Positions 19,283-27,988 of a DNA stretch of 64,000 nucleotides are shown here, piece after piece. The stretch comes from Curtobacterium sp. ER1/6 (GTDB lineage: Bacteria; Actinomycetota; Actinomycetes; Actinomycetales; Microbacteriaceae). The translations under genes and the position numbers were made by a program. The stretch lies in NCBI RefSeq assembly GCF_001742745.1, contig NZ_MJAK01000001.1, forward strand, positions 744,001 to 808,000. Direction: 5' to 3'. Position 1 is the stretch's first letter. Every line of letters begins with the position of its first letter. The notes below the pieces were generated by a model. That model worked only from the letters and a program-made list of their open reading frames with translations, ran no database searches and was not told the DNA's origin.

Positions 19283-20401
19283 GTGGCTGAGAGTACGCGA
19301 TTAGTGGACCTCGTATCGGCGCGTCTCGACCGGGCACTCGACGAGCAGCGCGAGCGCCTCGTCGGCATCAGCCCCGACCTCGCTCCGTTCAACCGGTACG
19401 CCCGTGACCTGCTGTCCGGCGGCAAGCGCTTCCGGGCACTGTTCTGCTACTGGGGCTGGCAGTCCGTCGCCGGTCGGTCGGGCTCGTTCGACCCCCTCGC
19501 GGAGGGATCGCGCCAGACCACCGCCGAGGCGGTCGTCACGGTCGCCGCGGCGCTCGAGGTCTTCCACGCCGCCGCCCTCGTGCACGACGACATCATGGAC
19601 CGCTCGGACACCCGCCGCGGTCGTCCCGCCGCCCACCGCCGCTTCGAGTCCCTGCACGAGGAGTCCGGCTGGGTCGGCGACCGCGCGCTGTACGGCACGA
19701 ACTCGGCGCTGCTGCTGGGCGACCTGCTGCTCTCGCTGAGCGACGCCGTCTTCGACGAGGGCCTCGCCCTGCTCGACCCGGCCCGCGCGCGCATCGTCCG
19801 CCAGGAGTTCCACACCATGCGGCTCGACGTCACGGCGGGGCAGTACCTCGACGTGCACGAGGAGACCGCCTGGCCGTCCATCGACGAGGCCGAGCACCTC
19901 GTCCGGGCCCAGCGCGTCATCGTCTTCAAGTCGGCGAAGTACTCGATCGAGGCGCCGCTCGTGATCGGCGCGCTCGTCGCCGGCGCCTCCCCGGCGCAGC
20001 TCGAGGGCCTGCGGTCGTTCGGCCTGCCGCTCGGCGTCGCCTACCAGCTGCGCGACGACCTGCTCGGCGTGTTCGGCGACCCCGAGGTGACCGGCAAGCC
20101 GGCCGGGGACGACCTGCGCGAGGGCAAGCGCACCGTCCTCATCGCCTCGGCCCGGAAGTCGCTGGCGCCCGGTCCGCGGCAGCTGCTCGACGAGCTGCTC
20201 GGCGACCCCGACCTCGACGAGGGTCAGGTCCAGATGCTCCGCGCGACGCTGACCGAGTCCGGGGCGGTCGCCGCCGTCGAGCGGTCGATCGACCGGCACG
20301 TGCAGCGCGCCAAGGCCGCCCTCGAGGCCACCCCGCTCACGCCGTCGGCGCGGGAGCAGCTGATGGCGCTGGCCGACACCGTGAGCCGCCGCGTCGCGTA
20401 G
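19283..20401 (+). CDS. Polyprenyl (isoprenyl) diphosphate synthase
   Basis: A 372-residue trans-prenyltransferase that condenses isopentenyl diphosphate onto an allylic diphosphate. The first aspartate-rich motif is D-D-I-M-D (near residue 101) and the second is D-D-L-L-G (near 258). The G-G-K-R-x-R substrate lysine/arginine motif is near 48 and F-K-S-A-K-Y near 215. Chain length cannot be read from sequence: candidates are geranylgeranyl diphosphate or a longer chain for menaquinone. M. tuberculosis carries idsA2 (Rv2173) at the same place. The gene starts with GTG 7 nt after a TAGGGT box. Confidence 0.93.
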   Translation: MAESTRLVDLVSARLDRALDEQRERLVGISPDLAPFNRYARDLLSGGKRFRALFCYWGWQSVAGRSGSFDPLAEGSRQTTAEAVVTVAAALEVFHAAALVHDDIMDRSDTRRGRPAAHRRFESLHEESGWVGDRALYGTNSALLLGDLLLSLSDAVFDEGLALLDPARARIVRQEFHTMRLDVTAGQYLDVHEETAWPSIDEAEHLVRAQRVIVFKSAKYSIEAPLVIGALVAGASPAQLEGLRSFGLPLGVAYQLRDDLLGVFGDPEVTGKPAGDDLREGKRTVLIASARKSLAPGPRQLLDELLGDPDLDEGQVQMLRATLTESGAVAAVERSIDRHVQRAKAALEATPLTPSAREQLMALADTVSRRVA

Positions 20402-20412
20402 CCGCGACCGAC

Positions 20413-20462
20413 CGACGGACGGGAGGCCCGTGGCGACGTCGCCACGGGCCTCCCGTCCGTCG
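20413..20462. terminator. 50-bp perfect palindrome between convergent genes (family copy 2)
   Basis: Arms of 25 bases are perfectly complementary with no loop. It starts 12 bases after the polyprenyl synthetase stop and ends 13 bases before the stop of the convergent Rv2175c-like gene, so it most likely terminates both. It shares the GACGGACGGGAGG arm core with the other copies. Confidence 0.85.
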
Positions 20463-20474
20463 GGTGGGTGACGA

Positions 20475-20831
20475 TCAGAGCAGGGACTGCGCGACGCGCC
20501 GCACCTCGGCCTTGCGGCCGGCGCGCAGCGCCGCGATCGGCGAGGTGCCGAGCGCGGGCTCGTCCGAGAGCATCCAGCGGACGGCCTCGTCGTCCGAGAA
20601 CCCGTTGTCGCCGAGCACGATGAGCGTGCCGCGGAGCTCGGGCAGCGGCTCGTCGCCGTCGAGGAACTCGCCGGGCACCCGCAGCACACCGCCGACGCGG
20701 GCGGCCAGCAGGGTCTTCTGCTCGAAGAGTCGGTGGATGCGGCCCGGGCTCACCCCGAGCAGCTCCACCAGGTCGGGCACCGTCAGCCAGCGCTCGGAGA
20801 GGGTCGTGTCGTCGGTCGGTACAGCGCTCAC
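20475..20831 (-). CDS. Rv2175c-like DNA-binding protein (winged helix-turn-helix)
   Basis: A 118-residue protein resembling M. tuberculosis Rv2175c, a DNA-binding protein phosphorylated by the kinase PknL. The N-terminal helix-turn-helix reads W-L-T-V-P-D-L-V-E-L-L-G-V-S-P-G-R-I-H-R-L (residues about 14-34), followed by a short wing. The C-terminal part ends A-A-L-R-A-G-R-K-A-E-V-R-R-V-A-Q. GTG at 20831 is preferred: it leaves the acidic, Thr-rich N-terminus seen in the family. A longer reading to 20873 would add basic residues with no better ribosome-binding site. The neighbouring PASTA kinase gene matches the Rv2175c/PknL pairing. Confidence 0.85.
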   Translation of the reverse strand: MSAVPTDDTTLSERWLTVPDLVELLGVSPGRIHRLFEQKTLLAARVGGVLRVPGEFLDGDEPLPELRGTLIVLGDNGFSDDEAVRWMLSDEPALGTSPIAALRAGRKAEVRRVAQSLL

Positions 20832-21002
20832 GGCTCCATGTTGCCAGAGCGGTCGCCGTCCGCGGTCCCCCACGATTGGTCACACGAGTCACACCCGCAA
20901 CATCCGGCTCTCTGGTTGACTTGGGAATCACGCCATGTCAGCGTGGAGCCACCTGTGAGTGCTCGCACCCGCGCACGGCTCACCCAGGACAGGAGAAACC
21001 CC

Positions 21003-22265
21003 GTGGACAACGCTGCAGACGACGCCGCCCGGCGCGCCCGATCCGCCCGGTTCGCCACCATGCCCATCGTCCTCGCGGGCACGATCGCGGTGACCGCGGG
21101 CCTGACCGGCCCGGTGGCGCACGCCGAGCCGCGGCACGACGACGACGACGCGGGGAAGCGTCACGTCGACGAGGACCGGAACGTCGGCCACCGCGCCGTG
21201 TTCGACACCGCGGTCGCGCGACCCTCGACGACCGTGGTCACGCCGGTCGTGGCGGTCTCGAAGGCCCCCACGACCTACACCGTCCGTCAGGGCGACACGG
21301 TGTCCGGCATCGCCGCCCGCTTCGGCCTCTCCGCGCAGGAGGTCCTCGTGCGCAACGGCCTCGGCTGGAACACGATCATCCACCCCGGGCAGACGCTGCA
21401 CCTCTCCTCGAAGCCCGCGGCGCCGACCGCCGCGCCCGCGAAGGCCGGCAGCACGGGCAGCTACCACGTCAAGCAGGGCGACACCGTGTCCGGCATCGCG
21501 GCCCGCGCGGGTGTGTCGACCTCGTCGATCCTCTCGGCGAACGGGCTGACCCAGCGCTCGGTGATCTACCCGGGGCAGACGCTCCAGGTCCCCCGCGCCG
21601 GGTCCGCCGCGAAGCCCGCACCGGTCGCGAGCAGCGCTCCCGCCGCCCCGGCCCGCGCGTCGAGCGTCAAGATCGCGGCCGGCGACACCATCGGCGGCAT
21701 CGCGGCGAACCACGGCGTGTCCGTCAAGGCGCTCCTCGCCGCGAACGGCCTCAGCTACACGAGCACGATCTACGCCGGGAAGACCCTCGTGCTCCCCGCG
21801 GCCACCTCGAAGCCCACCACGACCCCGACCGGCGGCGCCGTGACCACTGCGGTCGGCAGCGTCAACGGCGTCGAGCTGACCGGCGAGCAGCGTCGGAACG
21901 CCGCGACCATCGTCGCCGTCGGCCGCACCCTCGGTGTGCCGGACCGCGGCATCGTGATCGCCCTGGCCGCGGCCCTGCAGGAGTCGAGCCTCCGCAACCT
22001 GTCGCACGGCGACCGCGACTCGGTCGGCCTCTTCCAGCAGCGTCCGAGCCAGGGCTGGGGCACGAAGGCCGCCCTGCAGGACCCGGCGACCGCCGCCGAG
22101 CGCTTCTACGTCGGCAACCCGGGCAAGACCCGCGGGCTGCTCGGCGTCCGGGGCTGGTCCTCGATGAGCCTGACCGCCGCCGCGCAGGCCGTGCAGGTCT
22201 CGGCCTACCCGAACGAGTACGCCAAGTGGGAGCAGACGGCGCGCGCGCTCCTCGCCTCGCTCTGA
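21003..22265 (+). CDS. Secreted three-LysM protein with lysozyme-like C-terminal domain
   Basis: A 420-residue exported protein. The start is GTG with AGGAG 7 nt upstream. The signal peptide runs to about residue 41 (M-P-I-V-L-A-G-T-I-A-V-T-A-G-L ... A-H-A). Three LysM peptidoglycan-binding modules lie at about 88-135, 152-198 and 222-265, each starting Y/V-x-V/I-x-x-G-D-T-x-x-G-I-A and joined by Ala/Pro/Lys/Ser linkers. The C-terminal domain (about 280-420) has a possible catalytic glutamate in A-L-Q-E-S-S-L, then G-L-F-Q-Q-R-P-S-Q-G-W-G-T, as in actinobacterial lysozyme-like wall proteins. It probably acts on peptidoglycan in the wall; enzymatic activity is inferred. Confidence 0.88.
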   Translation: MDNAADDAARRARSARFATMPIVLAGTIAVTAGLTGPVAHAEPRHDDDDAGKRHVDEDRNVGHRAVFDTAVARPSTTVVTPVVAVSKAPTTYTVRQGDTVSGIAARFGLSAQEVLVRNGLGWNTIIHPGQTLHLSSKPAAPTAAPAKAGSTGSYHVKQGDTVSGIAARAGVSTSSILSANGLTQRSVIYPGQTLQVPRAGSAAKPAPVASSAPAAPARASSVKIAAGDTIGGIAANHGVSVKALLAANGLSYTSTIYAGKTLVLPAATSKPTTTPTGGAVTTAVGSVNGVELTGEQRRNAATIVAVGRTLGVPDRGIVIALAAALQESSLRNLSHGDRDSVGLFQQRPSQGWGTKAALQDPATAAERFYVGNPGKTRGLLGVRGWSSMSLTAAAQAVQVSAYPNEYAKWEQTARALLASL

Positions 22266-22397
22266 TGTCGGCCCGCTCGCGCGTCCGGGGCTGTGCCGAC
22301 AGACGGCGCCCTGGTCGCCCGACGGGACGAGTCATCCTCGAGATCGAGATCGGGTAACGACCGGAGCGTCAGTACCGGCCCCACCAGCCCGCCTTCG

Positions 22398-22403
22398 TAG
22401 AAT
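22398..22403 (+). promoter_or_regulatory. -10 box of the PASTA kinase gene
   Basis: TAGAAT lies 7 nt before the ATG at 22411, so transcription would begin at or next to the start codon. There is no ribosome-binding site between them, which supports a leaderless transcript. Confidence 0.55.
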
Positions 22404-22410
22404 GCCGCCG

Positions 22411-24444
22411 ATGACCACGAACGCCGCCACGGACCCGATGATCGGTCGCATGATCGACCAGCGGTACCGCGTGCGCTCGCGCATCGCCCGCGGCGGCATG
22501 GCCACGGTGTACCTGGCGACCGACGTCCGACTCGAACGCCGCGTCGCGATCAAGATCATGCACGGGCACCTGGCCGACGACCAGGCATTCCGGGAGCGCT
22601 TCATCCAGGAGGCACGGTCCGCCGCGCGCCTGTCGCACCCGAACCTGGTCGGGGTCTACGACCAGGGCGCGGAAGACGACACCGCGTACATCGTCATGGA
22701 GTACATCCCGGGGATCACCCTCCGCGACCTGCTCCAGGAGCACCGGGCGCTCACCCCCGAGCAGGCGACCGACATCCTGCGCGCCGTCCTCGCCGGGCTG
22801 GCCTCGGCGCACCGGGCCGGCATCGTGCACCGCGACCTGAAGCCCGAGAACGTCCTGCTCGCCGACGACGGCCGGATCAAGCTCGGCGACTTCGGTCTCG
22901 CGCGTGCCACGACCGCGAACACCGCCACCGGCGCGGCCCTGCTCGGCACCATCGCGTACCTGTCGCCGGAGCTCGTCACGCGCGGGGCTGCCGACTCGCG
23001 CAGCGACATCTACGCCGTCGGCATCATGCTCTACGAGATGCTCACCGGCGAGCAGCCCTACAAGGGCGACCAGCCGATGCAGATCGCGTACCAGCACGCC
23101 AACGACACCGTGCCCGTGCCGAGCGCCGCGGAGCCCGGTGTCCCGCCGGAGCTCGACGACCTCGTCGCCTGGGCCACCGCCCGCAACCCGGACGACCGGC
23201 CGATGGACGCCCGCGAGATGCTCGACCACGTGTCGGGCGACCGGCAGCGCGCGACCGGGCAGTACCGGACCGCCGTCCTCCGCCCGGAGAACGCCACCGC
23301 GATCCTGCCGGCCGGCGACGGCCGGGCGGCCAGCGACGGTCGGGCGGACAGCGGCGACGCGACCGACGCCACCCGCGTGATCGCGGGATCGACGGGCGGT
23401 GCCGCGGCCGCACCGGTCCGCCGCGGTGCGCCCGGACCGCGTCGGACGGGCTCGCAGCCGGGCGCGCTCTCCCCCGCCGGACAGCGGCTGGCCGACAAGT
23501 CCGCCAAGCGCCGGAAGCGCGGCTGGATCGCGCTCGCGGTGATCCTCGTGCTCGTGATCGCCGCCGGCGTCGTCGGGTGGGCGCTCGGCCCCGGACCCTG
23601 GGGCAACGTCCGGATCCCCGAGGTCGCCGGCAAGTCCGTCACGCAGGCACGCCAGCTGCTCCAGGCGCAGGGGCTCCAGCCCGCGGCACGGACCGGCACG
23701 AGGTTCGACGCCGTCGTGGCGAAGGGGCAGGTCTCGACGACGAAGCCCGCGGCCGCGCGCGAGGTCCGCAAGGGCACCGCGGTGCAGATCGTCGTGTCGG
23801 GCGGACCACGGATGATCGCGCTGCCGGCCATCGTCGGACAGCCGCTGTCCACCGTGACGGCGGCGCTCGACGACGACTTCCAGCTGCAGGACGACCGGTA
23901 CGAGTTCTCGGCCGACGCCCCGGCGGACACCGTGATCGCCGCGACCGGGGTGCTCCCCGGCGGCGACACGGTCGACCTGACGACCGTCGACGAGTACGGC
24001 GAGCGCGGCCCGGTGACCCTGACGGTCTCCCTCGGCGCCGTACCGGACGTCACCGGCAAGACCGTGGCCGACGCCACCACGACGCTCCAGGGCGTGGGCC
24101 TGACGGTCGGCGCGCAGCAGGAGCGCTACGACGACGACGTGCCGAAGGGGCAGGTCATCTCCTCGCAGGTCGAGGGCTCCCCCGCCGTCCGTGGCTCGAC
24201 GGTGGACCTCGTGGTCTCCCGTGGTCCGACGCCGATCACCCTGCCCGACGTCGCGGGCAAGACGATCGCCGACGCCACCTCGACCCTCGAGAACCTCGGG
24301 CTGCAGGTCACCGTGCCGGACTGCACGAACGTGCTGTGCCGACTGACGGACTGGAAGGCCCTGCTCCGCGTGGACGCGACCGACCCGGTGCAGGGGTCGA
24401 CGGTGTACCGCGGCGACGAGATCACGCTGTCCTACCGGCAGTAG
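22411..24444 (+). CDS. PASTA-domain serine/threonine protein kinase (PknB/PknL type)
   Basis: A 677-residue transmembrane Ser/Thr kinase that senses wall precursors or muropeptides through extracellular PASTA repeats. The kinase domain spans about 10-275: G-G-M-A-T-V-Y loop, V-A-I-K-I-M lysine, H-R-D-L-K-P-E-N catalytic loop near 140, D-F-G-L-A, and an activation-loop T-x-T-G region. A disordered linker follows. One transmembrane helix is near 370-390 (G-W-I-A-L-A-V-I-L-V-L-V-I). Four PASTA-like repeats cover about 397-677. ATG at 22411 is chosen over an ATG 9 bases upstream because of the -10 spacing. Likely partners in the window are the Rv2175c-like and FHA proteins. Confidence 0.94.
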   Translation: MTTNAATDPMIGRMIDQRYRVRSRIARGGMATVYLATDVRLERRVAIKIMHGHLADDQAFRERFIQEARSAARLSHPNLVGVYDQGAEDDTAYIVMEYIPGITLRDLLQEHRALTPEQATDILRAVLAGLASAHRAGIVHRDLKPENVLLADDGRIKLGDFGLARATTANTATGAALLGTIAYLSPELVTRGAADSRSDIYAVGIMLYEMLTGEQPYKGDQPMQIAYQHANDTVPVPSAAEPGVPPELDDLVAWATARNPDDRPMDAREMLDHVSGDRQRATGQYRTAVLRPENATAILPAGDGRAASDGRADSGDATDATRVIAGSTGGAAAAPVRRGAPGPRRTGSQPGALSPAGQRLADKSAKRRKRGWIALAVILVLVIAAGVVGWALGPGPWGNVRIPEVAGKSVTQARQLLQAQGLQPAARTGTRFDAVVAKGQVSTTKPAAAREVRKGTAVQIVVSGGPRMIALPAIVGQPLSTVTAALDDDFQLQDDRYEFSADAPADTVIAATGVLPGGDTVDLTTVDEYGERGPVTLTVSLGAVPDVTGKTVADATTTLQGVGLTVGAQQERYDDDVPKGQVISSQVEGSPAVRGSTVDLVVSRGPTPITLPDVAGKTIADATSTLENLGLQVTVPDCTNVLCRLTDWKALLRVDATDPVQGSTVYRGDEITLSYRQ

Positions 24445-24489
24445 CCTGCTCGACGACGCACCGGTCGGCAGATCGACGGGCGCCCACGA

Positions 24490-24539
24490 CGACGGACGGG
24501 AGGCGCGGTGCCAGCCGGCACCGCGCCTCCCGTCCGTCG
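24490..24539. terminator. Bidirectional terminator palindrome (family copy 3)
   Basis: Arms of 23 bases (CGACGGACGGGAGGCGCGGTGCC) flank a 4-base loop. It sits 46 bases after the kinase stop and 16 before the stop of the convergent DAHP synthase gene, so it can serve both. Confidence 0.85.
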
Positions 24540-24554
24540 GTTGGGACCTGCGCG

Positions 24555-25940
24555 CTACGGGCGTGCGGTCGGGTGCGCCGCCAGTTCCTCCGCCACCAGG
24601 AAGGCCAGCTCGAGGGACTGCATGTGGTTGAGGCGCGGGTCGCACAGCGACTCGTAGCGGGTCGCCAGCGTCGCCTCGTCGATCTGCTCGGAGCCGCCGA
24701 GGCACTCCGTGACGTCGTCACCGGTGAGCTCGACGTGCATGCCGCCCGGGTACGTGCCGACCTCGCGGTGGGCCTCGAAGAAGCCGAGGACCTCGTCCAC
24801 GACGTCGTCGAACCGACGGGTCTTGTACCCGGTCGGCGTCGTCAGGCCGTTGCCGTGCATCGGGTCCGTGACCCAGAGCGGCTTCGCGTCCATGCCCTGC
24901 ACCGCCTCGAGCAGCTTCGGCAGCTCGTCACGGATCTTGCCGGCACCCATGCGCGTGATGAAGGTCAGGCGGCCGGGCTCGCGCTCGGGGTCGAGCTTCT
25001 CGATGAGCGCCCGCATGTCGTCGACGCTCGTCGTCGGGCCGAGCTTGACGCCGATCGGGTTCCGCACGCGCGACAGGAAGTCGACGTGGGCACCGTCGAT
25101 GTCGCGGGTCCGCTCACCGATCCAGATGAAGTGGCCCGAGGTGTCGTAGGGCAGACCGGAGCGGGAGTCGATCCGGGTCATCGGCCGCTCGTAGTCCATC
25201 AGCAGCCCCTCGTGCGAGGCGTAGAACTCGACGTGCTTGAGCGCCTCGAAGTCGGCACCGCAGGCGCCCATGAAGCGGATCGCGCGGTCGATCTCGGCCG
25301 CGAGGTGCTCGTAGCGGGCGTTCGCCGGGTTCGACGCGAAGCCCTTGTTCCACGAGTGCACCTGGCGCAGGTCGGCGAACCCGCCCTGGGTGAAGGCGCG
25401 GACGAGGTTCAGCGTCGACGCGGCCGTGTGGTACCCCTGCACCAGGCGGCGCGGGTCGGCCTGCCGGCTCTCGGGCGTGAAGTCGTAGCCGTTGACGATG
25501 TCACCGCGGTACGCCGGCAGGGTGACGTCGCCCCGGGTCTCGAGGTCGCTCGACCGCGGCTTGGCGAACTGCCCCGCCATCCGGCCCATCTTGATGACGG
25601 GCATCGAGGCGCCGTACGTCAGCACGACGGCCATCTGCAGGATCGTCTTCACGCGGTCGCGGATCGAGTCCGCGGTGGCGCCGGCGAAGGTCTCCGCGCA
25701 GTCGCCGCCCTGCAGCAGGAAGGCGCCGCCCGAGGCCGCGACCGCGAGCCGGGCCCGCAGGTCGTCGACCTCGCCCGCGAAGACCAGCGGCGGGAGCGTC
25801 GCGATCTCGGCGGAGGCGGCCTCGGCGGCGGCCACGTCCGGCCAGGTCGGCTGCTGCTTGATCGGCAGGGTGCGCCAGTGGTCGAGGCCCGCGATGACGT
25901 CCGGATCCTGCAGGGCGACGGGGTCGGTCGACTCGATCAA
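24555..25940 (-). CDS. aroG: Class II 3-deoxy-7-phosphoheptulonate (DAHP) synthase
   Basis: This enzyme condenses phosphoenolpyruvate and erythrose 4-phosphate, the first step of aromatic amino-acid synthesis. The 461-residue length and motifs fit the class II (plant/actinobacterial) type: Q-G-G-D-C-A-E-T-F near residue 79, the K-M-G-R-M-A-G-Q-F-A-K-P-R-S active-site stretch, N-P-I-G-V-K-L-G-P near 290, T-R-M-G-A-G-K-I-R-D and D-P-M-H-G-N. The start appears to be TTG with a weak purine stretch upstream. It is the last gene of a minus-strand group with plsC and the ROK kinase; the 126-base gap to plsC holds its own -10. Confidence 0.94.
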   Translation of the reverse strand: MIESTDPVALQDPDVIAGLDHWRTLPIKQQPTWPDVAAAEAASAEIATLPPLVFAGEVDDLRARLAVAASGGAFLLQGGDCAETFAGATADSIRDRVKTILQMAVVLTYGASMPVIKMGRMAGQFAKPRSSDLETRGDVTLPAYRGDIVNGYDFTPESRQADPRRLVQGYHTAASTLNLVRAFTQGGFADLRQVHSWNKGFASNPANARYEHLAAEIDRAIRFMGACGADFEALKHVEFYASHEGLLMDYERPMTRIDSRSGLPYDTSGHFIWIGERTRDIDGAHVDFLSRVRNPIGVKLGPTTSVDDMRALIEKLDPEREPGRLTFITRMGAGKIRDELPKLLEAVQGMDAKPLWVTDPMHGNGLTTPTGYKTRRFDDVVDEVLGFFEAHREVGTYPGGMHVELTGDDVTECLGGSEQIDEATLATRYESLCDPRLNHMQSLELAFLVAEELAAHPTARP

Positions 25941-26020
25941 GGAGGTACCTCGGTGTTCTGGGTCGGTGGCCGGGGCGGCACCCGCGGGCGGGGGCCCCGG
26001 CTCGGGCTCGGAGTCCTCAG

Positions 26021-26026
26021 ATCCTA
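26021..26026 (-). promoter_or_regulatory. -10 box upstream of the DAHP synthase gene
   Basis: Minus-strand TAGGAT, 81 bases before the start codon, within the 126-base gap to the upstream acyltransferase gene. It suggests an independent promoter with a leader of about 75 nt. No leader peptide or attenuator was recognised in that leader. Confidence 0.4.
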
Positions 26027-26066
26027 CCGTCCGCCGCGCGGCGCCCGCGTGCGTGTGACGGGCCGG

Positions 26067-26819
26067 CTACCGGTCCGCGGCGGTCGCCTCGGGTGCGGCG
26101 GCGGCCGGGGTGCGCCGGTCCTTCATGACCTGCTCCCGCGCGCTGGTCGCCCGCTCCTTGACGCTCGTGGCGTAGACGTCGACGTACTCCTGGCGGCTCA
26201 GGCCGGCGAGCTCGTGCATGACCTCGTCGGTCACGCTGCGCAGGATGAACCGGTCGGTCTCGAAGCCGGCGAAGCGCGAGAAGTCGAGCGGCTTGCCGAA
26301 GACGACGCCGACGCGCTTGGCCTTCGGGATCTTCTGCCCGATCTGCTGCACCTCACGCGTGCCGATCATGGCGACCGGCACGACGGTGACGCGGCCCTCG
26401 AGGATCATCCGGGCGATGCCGGTGCGCCCGCGGTAGAGCTTGCCGTCCGGGCTGCGGGTCCCCTCCGGGTAGATGCCGAGCTGCTCGCCGCGCGCCAGCA
26501 CCTGCAGTCCGGTGCGGAGCGACGCCTCGGACGCCTTGCCGCCGGAGCGGTCGATCGGCAGCTGTCCGATGGCGTTGAAGAACGTCTTCGTCGCCCACCC
26601 CTTCAGCCCACGACCCGTGAAGTAGTCGCTCTTCGCCAGGAACGAGATGCGGCGGTCGAGGACCGCCGGCAGGATCACCGAGTCGATGAACGAGATGTGG
26701 TTCGAGGCGAAGATCACCGGCCCCTTCGCGGGGACGTGCTCACGCCCGATGACCCACGGCCGGAAGAGGGTGAGGATGAGCGGGCCGAGCAGGAAGTTCT
26801 TGAGCAGCCAGTAGGTCAT
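26067..26819 (-). CDS. plsC: 1-acyl-sn-glycerol-3-phosphate acyltransferase (PlsC family)
   Basis: A 250-residue membrane-associated acyltransferase predicted to convert lysophosphatidate to phosphatidate. Motif I is N-H-I-S-F-I-D (H-x4-D, near residue 40). Motif II lies near F-L-A-K-S-D-Y-F, motif III is Y-P-E-G-T-R-S-P-D-G near 115, and motif IV is V-V-P-V-A-M-I-G. A hydrophobic start (L-L-K-N-F-L-L-G-P-L-I-L) may anchor it. ATG at 26819 has GGAG 6 nt upstream. The C-terminal 30 residues are charged and Ala-rich. M. tuberculosis has a related acyltransferase (Rv2182c) in the same syntenic block. Confidence 0.93.
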   Translation of the reverse strand: MTYWLLKNFLLGPLILTLFRPWVIGREHVPAKGPVIFASNHISFIDSVILPAVLDRRISFLAKSDYFTGRGLKGWATKTFFNAIGQLPIDRSGGKASEASLRTGLQVLARGEQLGIYPEGTRSPDGKLYRGRTGIARMILEGRVTVVPVAMIGTREVQQIGQKIPKAKRVGVVFGKPLDFSRFAGFETDRFILRSVTDEVMHELAGLSRQEYVDVYATSVKERATSAREQVMKDRRTPAAAAPEATAADR

Positions 26820-26860
26820 CGTCGACTCCAGTTCGGGACGCGGGTGCCGTCGGGGTGACC

Positions 26861-27820
26861 CTACGCCGTGCGCGCGTGGATGCGGGCGAGGTCGGCGGCG
26901 CCGACGACACCGGCGTCGTTCACGAGCTCGGCGATGACGAAGTCGGGCTCCGGGTGGTAGCCACGGGCCGGCAGGTTGTTCAGGTACGCCTGCTTGATGG
27001 GCTCGAGCAGCCGGTCGCCCGCGCTGGCGACCCCGCCGCCGAAGACGAAGAGCTGCGGGTCGAGCACGGCGGACAGCGAGGCGCAGGCCTCGCCGAGGTG
27101 CCGACCGAGGCGACGGAGGGCCGCGAGGGCGCCCGGGTCGTCGGCCAGGATGAGGTCGCCGACGATCGCGCCGTCGAGCTGGCCGCCGTTCTGCTCGCGG
27201 GCGTCGGCCAGCGCGGACCCGATGCCGCCGGCGTCCGCGACGTCGTTCGCCATGCGCTGCAGGGCGCGTCCGGAGCCGTACTGCTCGATGCACCCGCGGG
27301 CGCCGCAGCCGCACGGGAGCCCGTTCGGCACGATGCGCAGGTGGCCGATCTCGCCGCCGGTGCCGAAGCCGCCCCGGAACAGTCGGTCCTCGGTGACGAT
27401 CGCGCCGCCGACCCCGGTGCCGATGGTGAGCATCGTCATGTCGGAGACCAGGCGGCCGGCACCGAAGCGGAACTCGGCCCAGCCGGCCGCGTTCGCGTCG
27501 TTGTCGACGGTGATGTGCAGGTCGCCGAGACGCTCCTGCAGCTTCTGGCGCAGGGGCTCGTTCCGCCACCGGATGTTCGGCGTGTAGTAGACGATCGACT
27601 GCGAGGCGTCGATGAAGCCCGGCGCGGCGACGCCCACGGCACCCACGTCGTGGGCGGCCCGGAGTCGCGACACCATGGTCACGACGTCGTCGAGCATGGC
27701 GTCCGGGTCCGCCGCGTTGGTGGCGACGCGGTCCTCGGCGAGGATCTCGCCGAGCTCCGAGACGACCGCACCAGCGATCTTGGTGCCCCCGATGTCGATT
27801 CCGATGGCATGCACGAGCAT
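26861..27820 (-). CDS. ROK family sugar kinase, probable glucokinase
   Basis: A 319-residue ROK-family protein. The phosphate-binding motif G-I-D-I-G-G-T-K is at the N-terminus and D-N-D-A-N-A-A near residue 128. G-T-G-V-G-G-A lies near 153 and G-E-I-G-H near 172. The ROK zinc site follows as C-G-C-G-A-R-G-C-I-E-Q. This combination fits glucokinase, though other hexoses or polyphosphate use cannot be excluded. Start choice is open: ATG 27820 gives M-L-V-H-A-I, but a TAGGGT box at 27823-27828 ends only 2 nt before it. A leaderless GTG at 27814 is therefore a serious alternative. It is followed by plsC after 41 bases. Confidence 0.9.
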   Translation of the reverse strand: MLVHAIGIDIGGTKIAGAVVSELGEILAEDRVATNAADPDAMLDDVVTMVSRLRAAHDVGAVGVAAPGFIDASQSIVYYTPNIRWRNEPLRQKLQERLGDLHITVDNDANAAGWAEFRFGAGRLVSDMTMLTIGTGVGGAIVTEDRLFRGGFGTGGEIGHLRIVPNGLPCGCGARGCIEQYGSGRALQRMANDVADAGGIGSALADAREQNGGQLDGAIVGDLILADDPGALAALRRLGRHLGEACASLSAVLDPQLFVFGGGVASAGDRLLEPIKQAYLNNLPARGYHPEPDFVIAELVNDAGVVGAADLARIHARTA

Positions 27821-27988
27821 CGACCCTACCGTCTCCAGGTGGCGCCGCCGAACGCCGGTCCGTGCCTGTCGAGGTGCTGCGAACCGCGGCCGTGCCCGGG
27901 CGGCGGCCCGCGTCGTCGCCGTAAGCTGGCGGTGCCGCCTCACCGTCGAGGCGTCCTCGTATCGAACCGGCCGACAAGGGAGTCCACC

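Noticed and set aside
20874-21002. c-di-AMP (ydaO-type) riboswitch before the LysM wall protein
   Set aside because: Such riboswitches control wall hydrolase genes in actinobacteria, but the conserved segments were not found here.
26855-27988. N-terminal extension of the acyl-CoA ligase over the ROK gene
   Set aside because: It runs antisense to the ROK kinase. The ligase has a good GTG with ribosome-binding site at 27989, and the domain begins right after it.
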